NCBI GenBank assembly: GCA_015501605.1
Contig: JADNRZ010000001.1
Location: 2,294,001 to 2,358,000 of the forward strand
Length of the DNA stretch: 64,000 nucleotides
Direction of reading: 5' to 3'
From: Panaeolus papilionaceus
Lineage: Eukaryota; Basidiomycota; Agaricomycetes; Agaricales
How positions within the stretch are numbered: position 1 is the first letter of the stretch; each line of letters begins with the position of its first letter. This document shows positions 49,475 through 60,235 of this stretch, piece by piece. The notes under the pieces are model-generated. The model made no database searches. It was not told where the DNA came from and saw nothing but the letters and a program-made list of their open reading frames with translations. The translations under genes were made by a program, and so were the position numbers.

Positions 49475-52101
49475 ATGGCTTCATTCCTTGTGTTGTCTTT
49501 AGTCCCGATCTGGGTGACATACCGTATCCTAAGGAGATATGTTGGCCCCAGCTCTCTGCACAATGTACCAGGCCCCCCTCCTGAATCTCTTTTATTCGGT
49601 GAGGCAACTACATATATATATTTATAATCGTTATCATCCTCATCCACTGTTGCTGACTTTGATTGGCAGGGTCTCTTCCAAAAATGATGAACATTCGTGG
49701 ATGGGATTTTCATCGCTTCCTTGGAGATACCTGTAAGTGGAACAATTGCCAGTTTAAACCCGGAGAAATTCATTTTCTTGCAATCAATGTAACATCGATG
49801 CTTGGAAAAAACTGTTACCAGATCCTCATGTTGCAAAACTCAGAGGCTTTCTTGGGGTGAGGCTACCTCAATCTCACTTGATGTAATGATCGCTTCATGA
49901 TTTTCTAGAACAAGTTTTTATATGTGAGCGACCCAAAGGCCCTACATCATATCCTTCTCAAGGCAAGAACTCAGCGATGTATCCTGGAGTTACTGCTAAT
50001 ACATCTCCACACTAATACCTCCCTTAGGATCAAGACGTATATGAAGAGAGTGAAATATTTATCGCGTATGTCATTACAATTGGTCCGGTAGTAAGCATTT
50101 CAAAACATTTTTTCTGCAGGTCAAATCGCATGACATTCGGAGAAGGGATATTTACGACTTTGGGTTGGTCCTTCTCTGCATAATTTTATATAGATGTTGA
50201 TTTGCCACAGGAGAAGCCCATCGTCGTCAAAGAAAAATGCTTAACCCGGTTTTCTCTATAGCCCACATGCGCAACATGGGTGCGGGATGATTTTTTAATA
50301 TAGGGGCTAACTTTTGCTAAAGACGTTCTAGTCTTGATTTTTTACGATGTAGCTCACAAGGTACAACATTCGGGTATCAACTTCTGGTGTCAAGATAACT
50401 GAGCCACAAATAACTGAACAGCTCCAGAATACAATGTTGCAGATAGCAAAGGAAGGGCCGGTTGAAGTATTGGCGCTCCAGGGCAGCTTGTCAATATCTA
50501 AAAGCTAACGTGCCTATTTTTAGGTCGATGTTATGGAATGGATGACACGTACAGCTATGGAACTTATCGGTCAAAGTGGACTTGGTTATTCCTTCGACTC
50601 ATTAGTTGAAGGATCACAGCCCCACCCCTATGCCATCGCAGCAAAGCCGCTCGTGTAAGTACTATAATTGTGTACAAGACTCCCGGCTCGCTGACGTAGT
50701 TCGCAGACCCTTGTCATCCTCGAAGGCAGTGGTGTTTACAACTTTCTTACCATTCCTGTCCAGCATCGGGACACCAAAATTCCAGCGATTTATTGTAAAC
50801 CAGCTAGCGAAGATAGTTCAACCAGTCCGGATGATGCGTGACATTGTTGATGTACTCCACAAAACTTCCATCGAAATTTACGAATCCAAAAAGCAGGCAC
50901 TCCGTGAAGGTGATGAAGCTGTCGCTGCGCAAATCGGTCGAGGAAAAGATATCATCAGCATTCTGAGTAATATTGTTTCGATGTCCTTTTGATTCGGATA
51001 TTGACTCTTCGATTTCAGTGAAGGCAAATATTCACGCCTCAGATGGAGATAGGCTTTCCGAGACAGAACTTATAGGGCAGATTACGTATATCTATTACCT
51101 GTTATCCCATTTCAAGTCCTGTGCATTGATGTTCAGCTTACTAGATCCTTGACGTTTGCGGCAACGGACACAACTTCCACGGCGTTGGCGCGTACGATTC
51201 ATTTACTCTCGGAGCATAAGGACGTTCAGGATCGTCTGCGCGAGGAGCTCAAACAATCTCGAATTGATAACAACGGTCAAGATTTATCATACGACACATT
51301 GGTTCAATTGCCTTATCTTGATGCAATCTGTCGAGAGACCCTGCGATTGTAAGAGCCAAGATTTAAATCAACTCTTGAACAGCTCAATCTTAAAAAGGAC
51401 ATCTAGATACCCTCCATTGGCGATGCTTTCTCGGACGTAGGTGACCCCCTTTTATGTCACAGCGATTTGCACTTACATTGTGCAGTGCCCGACAAGAAAT
51501 GGCTCTTCCGTTGTCCAACACCATCAAAGGCAACGACGGTAGCATGCTGTCAGAGATCACAGTTCCAAAAGGAACGGATGTATTTATTTCTATCATAACC
51601 TCGAACCGGAATGTGGACCTATGGGGCCCAGATGCACATGAGTGGAAACCCGAGAGGTGGCTCCAACCACTGCCAGAGGAGCTTGTAAAAGCACGGATCC
51701 CTGGTATCTACTCTCGCATGTAAGTGAGACCAAGTACGAGCTATGAAGCACGTTCAACTTATTGGCTTTGCAGGATGACGTTCCTTGGGGGAGGCCGCTC
51801 GTGCATGTAAGTTCTGCATTTTCATTGAGCACCATTGCTCTGTTTTGACGTCGCTCTTCGGACCCTGAAGTGGTTTTAAGTTTTCACAGTTGGAAATGAG
51901 TACGTGACTGCACTACACACATTGCACATCCCCTGAACGTACATGTCTTTAGAGGTTGTTCTTGCTCTGTTGATTGGTGATCTTGAATTCTCTCCAGGAA
52001 AGAAGCAGATAATATGGCAAATGACGGGCATAGCTACACCAAACACCGATCCTGACAGCACAGTCCCCACTATGCCATTGTTCATCAACAGAGCGAAATA
52101 A
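49475..52101 (+). CDS. Cytochrome P450, tandem copy 2
   Basis: Second P450 with the same exon plan as the 45387-48010 copy. N-terminal anchor MASFLVLSLVPIWVTYRIL and a proline hinge (NVPGPPPESLLFG). Landmarks: SNRMTFGEGIF, WMTRTAMELIGQSGLGY, I-helix FAATDTTSTALAR, K-helix ETLRL, WKPERW, haem loop FLGGGRSCMGFKF with the Cys ligand, and a C-terminal PLFINRAK ending. The frame stays open at every junction I followed. One intron (49963-50027) has a GC donor in the context AAG|GCAAGA; the matching intron in copy 1 has a normal GT donor. The upstream region carries a MITE directly against the TATA box, so regulation may differ from copy 1. It converges on the sedolisin gene ending at 52246. Confidence 0.88.
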
Positions 52102-52245
52102 AGGCATAGTCTCGCTCAAGTTACAGTGACTATTAATCTACGCAATCCACAGAAATTTCATTGCTAGATCATTTCTCAAGAGATCGTCAGTTTCTGGTAG
52201 ACAGCAGTATACAGGCATTCAAGAGTAGAATATGTGCATGTCCTA

Positions 52246-54781
52246 TTACAGACCATGTTCTAGCACAATTTCCTTCAGCTTTCCGAAGTTGGGGGTGCCT
52301 AGACCTGTGACAGGGTCCCAACCCTCAGTGACCTATACATGTGGAGGTCGTCAGAAAGTCACGGTGATTTATTAAGCGACGCTTACATTGAACCCCAGGG
52401 TACCACAACCAGAATTGTGACCAGATAAGATGTCTGTTAGACCGTGAAATCCTCTGGAGTAGAGCATGGGGTTCAGGAAGCCCAGGGGGGGTTTCCCTGC
52501 CTGGATACGAACATCATTGAGGAGCGCAACTATGCCCGCAAAAGCAGGACTAGAGGCGGATGTTCCCCCGATGGAGCGAGGAACACCCTTAACCCAGACG
52601 CGGAAACGATCGCCCTGAGCAGCAACGTCTGGGAATCCCTAAATAGGATGGATGAACAAAGGAACCGGAAGGGCGGTGTACTGCGTCGAAGCTTACCCTT
52701 CCTTCTCTGCAGTAATACTTGAGATTGAGATGGCTGCACTCCAAGGTATATAACCGCAACACTCACGGATTGAAGAGGCCGTCGTATGTTCCTTTAGCCA
52801 AGTGTTTGTTCAGGTACCCTGAAACTGCTTTGTGCTGATAATCCGGGCGTTTGAACTGTACTTATAGCATTAGTCACTGGCTGCTCAGAAAACACCTCTG
52901 ATGTTCGTACATAATTGCTGAATCCGCCACCAGAAAAGAACCGTGAGACCGCAACTTCAGGCATAATGTTGTTCGTTCCTCCTACAGACGTTACGCTGCA
53001 ATCCAGCCAGAGTCAGGATGTGATTTTGTCCACAATCTGCAGTAAGGGTTAACATACAAAGGGCATCTACAAGGGAGTGAGCAAACAGCGAAAATAACGT
53101 ATTACAGATTAAAGGAGAGTCCTCACGATGAAGGGAATGTAGGAATGAATCTTGTGGTGTTGGTGCCGTCGTTAGTGAAGCATTGTTGGGTGGCTGGATT
53201 GGATCTTCCGTCGCCTACTCCTCCGTCTCCCGAAGAGAATATAAGCGAGACGCCTCGGGCACCCAGCATACCAAAACCTTGACAGACACGACGAGCGAAA
53301 CTTTCAGGGACTGCTTTTGTAGTCAGCGAGAGCTCAAAATCGCGGCAGACGCCATGAAAGAATACCTGTTTGTTCATCATCCCCATAACTGGTGGACACC
53401 ACTGAAGGAGGGTTATCCAAGGCACTAACGGCATTCAGCCAATCCAGATATGGCCTAAGAGAATGTCAGTAGGTGGTAGCAGATGTGAATGAATGAAAAG
53501 AGGTTGACTCGTTTGTATTGGTTGGTGTCTTCAAGCTGGCGTTGAACGGGGGCCTGCCAGCCGTGGAGAAAAAGGTAGCCTAAATCACAGATAGTTCAGC
53601 AGAACTAACATTCGCGAGATCACTAAAAACGGACCGGAATGGGGTGAGACAATCCGAACGCGAATTGCACATCCAGGTTTGCTTCCGAACCGGCTTGAGA
53701 TAGGTTTTGACTGTTAATCCCTCCTACTAGCGAGTCAGCAAGGCATTAAGAAATAATATTGGGATGCATTACCGGCAACAGATATAAAACTGAAAGATGA
53801 GTTCAATGCATCAGGACGTTGCTCTGCGTAAAAGGACTGAAGATCTTGGATATTGGCAAATTGCTCCTGTAACCTGCATCAGCGACAAGCACCAAGAATA
53901 CTACTAGTAAGCCACGGCCCACAAACCAGATAGCCTGTGATTCCAATTGAGTTTTGGGTTCGGAGATGTGAAGTGGTTGCCTTGAACCCTTCAGTGTTGT
54001 AAAGTTGTTCAAGACAAGATATAGTGATTGTCGCGTTGCAGCTGGCATCGATTGTGATACCCGTTTCTGGGTCATGGATCAGGCCAAGGTTATCTACGAG
54101 CTTTGCGTCAGTGTGTTCCACTGGCGGTGCCTGTTCTTCTGCGTTTTCAACATCAAAGATAGTCGACGAATGGCGCGACAGTCTACCGAACATGGTGGTG
54201 GGTTGGATTAGGTCGATATGATTGTGCATATGAGACGGGAGACTGTATTTTGTAGTCCTAACGAGAGCATCTTTGCTGGTGTCATGAGTCCAGATGTAGT
54301 ATTTCTAACAGAGTTGTGGTAAGGATTGTCTGTAATTGGTCGAACATTAGTCGCTTACAGTGTCGAGCATTTTCTCCGCCTGGTGGACTGGTACGTTTAT
54401 CGTAATCCAGTCTCCAGCAGGAGAGGACTTGATGTTTTTGGGATGCACCCCGGCGCTTGCTAGCCACTCGTGTACTGCCTTGGAACTTTCGGGAGGAGGT
54501 CTAACAAGTGCCTCGGCTTCCTCCTTCGAGAGATGTTGACCGTAACGCTCGTGATCAGGGTCGCTGATCTCCCAAAGGTGTTGCTCCACTAAGTTGAAGT
54601 TGGGCTGAGGCAAGCCGATCTGAAGTACAACGTTGTGATCTGCCGAAGGTTCGGCGTATCGTGTCCATCCGCGGGGTACATGCACTGTTTCCTTCACTGC
54701 GAAGGCATCGAAGCGAGGGGCTGCTGCGACAACCAATATAGTCTGAAGAAGAGCCAACAACCGCGAGCTGAAGAACTTCAT
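52246..54781 (-). CDS. Sedolisin-family (S53) tripeptidyl-peptidase-like protease, copy 1
   Basis: Secreted acid serine-carboxyl protease of the kind many fungi release to digest protein. Signal peptide [22 protein letters not shown], then a pro-kumamolisin activation domain ([35 protein letters not shown]). Catalytic residues visible: Glu and Asp in SEANLDVQ, Asp of the oxyanion site in [10 protein letters not shown], and Ser in GGTSASSP. The end [19 protein letters not shown] carries the calcium-site region typical of the C-terminus. Many short introns; two micro-exons, 9 nt (53058-53066) and 10 nt (52697-52706), are needed to make SCPFVTSVGGT and [13 protein letters not shown]. With them the frame is open to the stop, so I judge it functional. 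A TATA box lies about 50 bp before the ATG. It is paralogous to the gene at 55441-57928. Confidence 0.9.
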
Positions 54782-54830
54782 AGTGATCTGGAGGCTGAAG
54801 GTACGCACATTTGTCGTAGCAGAGGGCGCA

Positions 54831-54837
54831 CTTTATA
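54831..54837 (-). promoter_or_regulatory. TATA box of sedolisin copy 1
   Basis: TATAAAG on the minus strand, 50-56 bp upstream of the start codon at 54781. Confidence 0.5.
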
Positions 54838-55440
54838 CTAGAGATAAAGCACTTATTTATAGTCCCACGAACATTACGTCCACGAGTTCTTCGGGTTTAG
54901 AAACATCGAAGGAGGTGCTAAAAATTAGTCAGTCGAACAGTTCAGTGTAGGGAAGTATGATCGTAGACAGCACTCACACAGTTCGCTTCTCCATCCGACG
55001 TTACAAGGACATTGGCTTTCCACGGCGCTGTCATGATTAGCATAAAAAATGAAGCTTCTAAATATGCTGAGCATAAGCAGGCATTATAATCGCGCATTAT
55101 GCCAATTTCAGGCAAAGTATAAAATAGATCGCAGGTGCCTTTCCATTTTTGGAAACATTATCCTTTACTCACCCGTCTCGGAGAGAGTACAATTAAGGTC
55201 GCTTAGAACACATGATGCACGCAGCACAAGGTACTTGTGGAAAGTAACAGTGAAAAATAGCACCTTGTTAGGATTTGAGACAGTCCAGCAATGTCAGATG
55301 TAGAGATTTCTCATGTTCGACGCCAAAAATAACGGAATGCAAATGTTGAAGTAGGTTGTTATGTTATATTGACTCTCCGGCGGAATAAGCATGATTTATG
55401 AGAGATATCGGCCAGCCTTTAACCTCCACTATGCTCGACT
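54838..55440. other. Spacer between the two sedolisin genes
   Basis: 603 bp: upstream region of copy 1 and 3' region of copy 2. Weakly AT-rich. No pseudogene piece or repeat recognised. Confidence 0.4.
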
Positions 55441-57928
55441 TCAGGCCACTATGCCTTTCAGTTTTATGAAGTCAGGTGTCCCGAGACCTGTGACTTTGAA
55501 GAGGAAATTAGCATCCTTTCAGAGTGTGTGGAAATAGTTAAATCGAAGTACCAGGGTCCCACCCAGGAAGTGCCTACGGAAATATATTGGTATGCCGGTC
55601 TGTTGAGCAATGAACTGCATAAACGTACCTCAAATCCACTCGTCCCACAACCAGGGTTATTGCCCTCAATGATATCGTTTATTCCCTTTGTCCCTTTGGA
55701 GTACAGCAGAGGGTTCAAGAAACCCAGCGTAGGTAGGCCCTTAGCCAACCGCGCATCATTCAATAAAGCCACAATCGCGGCAACAGTCGGTGATGATGCG
55801 GAGGTGCCTCCAAGTATGTATGGTTCACCCTTCCACCAACTTTGATAGAGCCAGCTCTGCGCAGAGATGTCAGGTATAGCCTAAAAACAGAATTAGACCA
55901 TTGTTCGAAAGGGCATGCCCAGATACGCCTCACCCGTCCTTTCCTATTCAACGATTAGTCGGACGATAGAGCAAACCTAAGAGACAGCTCACTTGTTATA
56001 AAGTCCCTTGTACAAGCCGTCAGGTAACTGAGCGAGATATTTCTGCACCGCGGATTTTTGATAGTCAGGTTGCGAAAACTGCCAAAGGAGTTGGAACATG
56101 AGATGGCGCGACAGGTAACGGGACGCACGTAGTCGCTAAAGCCGCCGCCAGAGAAGGGTACCCCGACTTCTGGTATGTTCCAGGTACCGCCCACAGCAGT
56201 AACACTGCTTGAAGTTAGTGATCGCGTTTCAGGATCGATCAGACTGCTTCTTACTATGGGCAACTGTAACCTGTTAGTCGCATCCCTCGACAGACATGGT
56301 ATGGCTCACCTGGCAGGGAACATTGAGAGGAATCTTGTTGTATTTTTGCCGTCATTGGTGAAGCAAAGTTGTGTTTCAGGGTCAGCGTTGCCATCACCGA
56401 CGCCCAAGTCGCCAGAGGCGAAAGTGAGAGTGACACCGCGAGCTCCTAACTGTGCGAATCCTGCACATACACGTCGCGCGTAGGATTCTGGGACTTTTGA
56501 CGAAAAGAAATGGTCAACGATGCCATGTCTACCAGCAGAAGTTCAAATGGTACCTGTCTGCTCATGTTCAGCATAACTAGTGGAGATAGATTGAGGGACA
56601 TTGCGCTCCTTGAGGACAAAATCTATCCACTGTGAATATCTGCGTTAGCGCTGGTTCAGGAAAGATCGTCAAGGTGGCGCACATCTGCGAAGGGTTCTAA
56701 ACCGAAGAGGAGTCAGCAATCGAAAAGATGTGGAATAAGGTGGCTTTCACCATTATCATCTCCCGGGTGAACGTCATCCGGAATAGCAACTGCTCGACCT
56801 GCTGTAGACCAGAAGGTACCTGGAGTGGGAAATGCAAGGCCAAAAGCATATTGCGTATCAAGGCCTGCTTCAATGCCTGCTTCATCTAGAGTTTGGTTGT
56901 TCAAACCACCTGGACCTAGGTAAGGGCGATGATCACGGTATAATGCAGAACTTGATTCTCACCTTTGACAGAGTGAAAAGTGTATGTCAAGTTTACCGCT
57001 TGCGGAAGCTGATCAGTGAAGAAGGACCTCAAGTCTTCGTAGTTCGCAAATTGCTCCTGGAATATATTCGAGACAGGGGCAAAATATAAAGAGAGCAATA
57101 CTGCTTACTAGATATCCAGTGATTCCGATTCCATTCCTTTTGGTAGCTTTAGGTACATACCCTGCTGTTCTATAGAGCTGTGATAGGCACTTGATTGTGA
57201 CAATTTCCGTGCAGGAGGCGTCGACAACAGGGGTTGAAGGAGGCGGCATCTTCAACTTGTTGCGGGAGCTGGGACGTAAGCCCGTGCTGGCTGGCCAGTA
57301 GATAGCCGACTTCATCGGCTGCCAACGAGAGAAAATAGTTGTCGGTTGGATGACGTCGACGTGATCAAAAACGCCAGATGGTAGTTTATAACTCGTTGTT
57401 CTGACAATATGCTGTCCGCTTTCACGATGTTGCCACAAGTGATACGTCTTATCAATAGCTTGAAGTCAGATATGAGTTCTTCGTATAAGCCATGAGACTC
57501 ACCGTATTGAGCATCTGCTCAGCGAGTCGCACTGGAACCGAGACATAAGCCCAATCCTTTGCTGGTGAGCGTGTGATGTTTTGCTCCATCAATCCATGGG
57601 TAGCCAACCAATTGTCGACAGCGTCAAGGCTAGCAGATTCGGGAGCGACCAGGGTTTCGACATCTTCTTTGGAGAGGTGCTGACCGTAGCGGTGGTGATC
57701 CGGATCACTTACTTCAAATAAGTGTTGCTCTAAAACGTTAAATCTGGGTTGTACGAGGCCAATGCGAAGCCGAAGCTTGTGGTTAGGATTTGCAGCAGAA
57801 ACGCGATGCCAACCGCGGGGTAGGGATACAGACTCCTTCAACAGATATGCCTCATTACCAGAGAGGGTGCTGAAGCACGAGTGTGGGAGGAGGGAAAAGA
57901 ATAAGGCTAAAGTTGACAGGAGTTTCAT
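55441..57928 (-). CDS. Sedolisin-family (S53) tripeptidyl-peptidase-like protease, copy 2
   Basis: Secreted S53 protease, tandem paralog of the 52246-54781 gene. Signal peptide [20 protein letters not shown], pro-kumamolisin domain ([35 protein letters not shown]), catalytic Glu/Asp in IEAGLDTQ, oxyanion Asp in [10 protein letters not shown], catalytic Ser in GGTSASSP, and C-terminal [20 protein letters not shown]. Micro-exons of 9 nt (56255-56263) and 10 nt (55934-55943) sit at the same places as in copy 1, and a further 14-nt exon (56683-56696, giving EPFAD) is particular to this copy. The frame remains open throughout. In place of the [10 protein letters not shown] block it has [15 protein letters not shown] box lies 37 bp before the ATG. 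It is divergent from eIF3m. Confidence 0.9.
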
Positions 57929-57964
57929 CCCGACTTGAAGGAAAGGGCGATCATGGTGGTCCTC

Positions 57965-57971
57965 ATTTATA
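57965..57971 (-). promoter_or_regulatory. TATA box of sedolisin copy 2
   Basis: TATAAAT on the minus strand, 37-43 bp upstream of the start codon at 57928. Confidence 0.5.
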
Positions 57972-58534
57972 TGAGCAATAATTATTGATGGAAATCCGTA
58001 CTTTCCGTGACGAGATGTCCATATGGCAGCTGGGCAAAGAAGGGCCGTCTCAGAAGAAGTATGGAAGAGCCAAGTGAGATCGGGGAGACAAGTAGGCCGT
58101 CAAGGATATATCTTTCCGACCCAGTCGAATGCCGTAATTATGAACTTCAGCGTGGTCAAGTCAATGAATTGTTCTCTATGCGAGTGAAGAAAAGAATTTG
58201 TATCCACAAATGTGATGGAGACGATATGATTTCAAAGTCGTAGCTGTGATTCTCAGTTTTGAAGGACATCGGGCTGAACCTTTTGCTCTCGGCAAAAATA
58301 GAAGCTGCATGGAGAATAATTACACCGAGTGAGATTCTGAATGACTGATACGGACATGTTAGAAAGATATGAATTGAAAGAAAGTGACAATGGAGTTAGA
58401 AAGAAAGAAAGATAAAAGATTATTTGTATTCTTCGAGTATTAGGGTACACATTGTTTGTCAATGTTATGCTATAAGCCGTGATAACAAAAATTTGAAAAG
58501 GGCAATTGATTTGAACGCGTTGTACAAAACTAAA
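57972..58534. promoter_or_regulatory. Shared upstream region of sedolisin copy 2 and eIF3m
   Basis: 563 bp between the sedolisin TATA box and the eIF3m start codon. A GAAAGAAAG-type purine run lies at about 58375-58415. No gene recognised. Confidence 0.4.
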
Positions 58535-60100
58535 ATGGCGACTGCAACAGATTCGGTCTCGATATTTGCAGAGGGAACATTCGAGGAGCAGGTATTTCGT
58601 ATTATAATTAATTTCAATTTTCATCTTTATATTGATCGTTGATTGTTATTTAATTAGATCTTAGAATTACTTTCTTACATCGTCAGAACAAAATCTGAGG
58701 AGGAACGTGCATCTTTTGTCGCTCCCTTCCAAAATGCTCTCAAGGCTGCTGAGGGAAAGAAACCGATTGAAGAAGACGAGCCACGAAGAAAGTTGGTCTT
58801 GTCTAAATTGCTGGCCGATGTCAAGGGTCTCGGTGATGGTACTGAACGAGGTGAACCGATTCGCTAACCTTATATCATCATCCGTCAATTTACATCGCAT
58901 GTTCAGAAATCGAGGGTTTCTTCAACCTTTTGTTTGCACATCTCTTTGCCATCCATCCCGCAGATACACCTGAAGCCAATCAATACCTCGTCTCTCTCGT
59001 CAACATTATCTCATCTTCCCCAGAAGAGCAACTTCACATAAAATATCGCATGTAGCTATCCACCTTTTAATCTTGCTGTCAGTCTCACCTAAATTGTATC
59101 AATCTCAACAGCCTATCAAACCTTTTCAACCTTCTTCCCCGAAACTCACCCCAGCGGTCTGTCGTATATCGCAGCCTACTATCTCTCGCCTCAACTAACG
59201 AGAATCTCAACGTTCTGGAATTGACCAAGGGTGACGTTGAACGATGGTTGTCCGAATGGACTATCTCAGCGGAGGAAAAAGCCTCGTTCTTAAAGGCAAT
59301 TGTGGATGCTTACCGTGCAGTCAATCAACAGTAAGTTTCTTAAGGTTTTAGTCTTCTCTGTTAGTTGACGCGCTTGTGAATGCAGCGATGTATCATATGA
59401 ATACCTCATTCTCTACGTTCAAAATCTGGATTCAAGCTCGCCAGAAGCCAAAACCGCTGCCACAGAACTCGTTGCCACTGCTTTACGGCTACCCACTGTT
59501 TTCAACTTTGATGATTTGTTCAAGCTTGACGCAGTTCTAGTAATCAAGGATCACGTCCTCTTCTCTCTGCTCCAGATTTTCTTGAATAGTGGACTTGGAG
59601 AGTTCAACTCCTGGTTATCATCTAACCACCAAGTTATAGAGCAATATCGTATGCATTTTTTCAGTCTATTCAAGCCAGCGACTCACCTTTTATCCCAGAG
59701 ATCCCTAGCTCCGAGTTGGAGAGGAAGATCCGACTATTGACACTCGCTTCCCTTGCTTTCCAACATGTTGGACAGCAACTCTCATATGCAAAAATTGCCG
59801 AAGCCCTCCAGATCCCTCCTGCCGATGTAGAGAAGTGGGTTATCGATGGTAAGCGCTAAATAAAAACCATCCACCCAGTTAACTCACATTTGCTCTGTAG
59901 TTATCCGTGCTGGTCTTGTTTGGGGGAAGCTTTCACAGACAACACAAAGCCTGTATATCACCCGTGCTACATCACGCTCTTTTGAGAAGGAGCAGTGGCA
60001 AGCACTTGAGAAGCGCCTTCTAGCTTGGAAGAGCGGCTTGGCCGGTATTCTTGACGTTGTCGTCAACGCAAAGCGACAGGGTGGCATTGTTTCTGCCTGA
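58535..60100 (+). CDS. eIF3m: Translation initiation factor eIF3 subunit m
   Basis: PCI-domain subunit of the eIF3 core that helps load mRNA and Met-tRNA on the 40S ribosome. Seven exons (58535-58591, 58658-58850, 58907-59051, 59112-59330, 59386-59648, 59699-59848, 59901-60100) give 408 residues, in the family range. Landmarks: EIEGFFNLLFAHLFAIHP, KYRILSNLFNLLPRNSPQR, WTISAEEKASFLKAIVDAY, then the PCI domain with KIRLLTLASLAFQHVGQQL, SYAKIAEALQIPPADVEKWV and IRAGLVWGKLSQ. The short first exon encodes MATATDSVSIFAEGTFEEQ. It ends 136 bp from the convergent DUF2009 gene. Identification is firm. Confidence 0.95.
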
Positions 60101-60235
60101 TATAGATGATTTGTCTAGGTTCTGGCAAGCGTATTCATAGTCCCCAGACCGTCTATGTAATATACATCCTCCATTTGTATCTACGAGTCTGCGAATTTGA
60201 GATTATGGGGTAAAAATGGTCTCTATCAAGCGTTG

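Noticed and set aside
49178..49607. Open frames on both strands across the MITE (91 and 137 codons)
   Set aside because: They read through the inverted repeats of the element in both directions and show no domain; the frames are a by-product of the palindromic arms.
58535..60100. Functional cluster of eIF3 genes (d and m both in this window)
   Set aside because: They are about 40 kb apart with unrelated genes between; probably coincidence.
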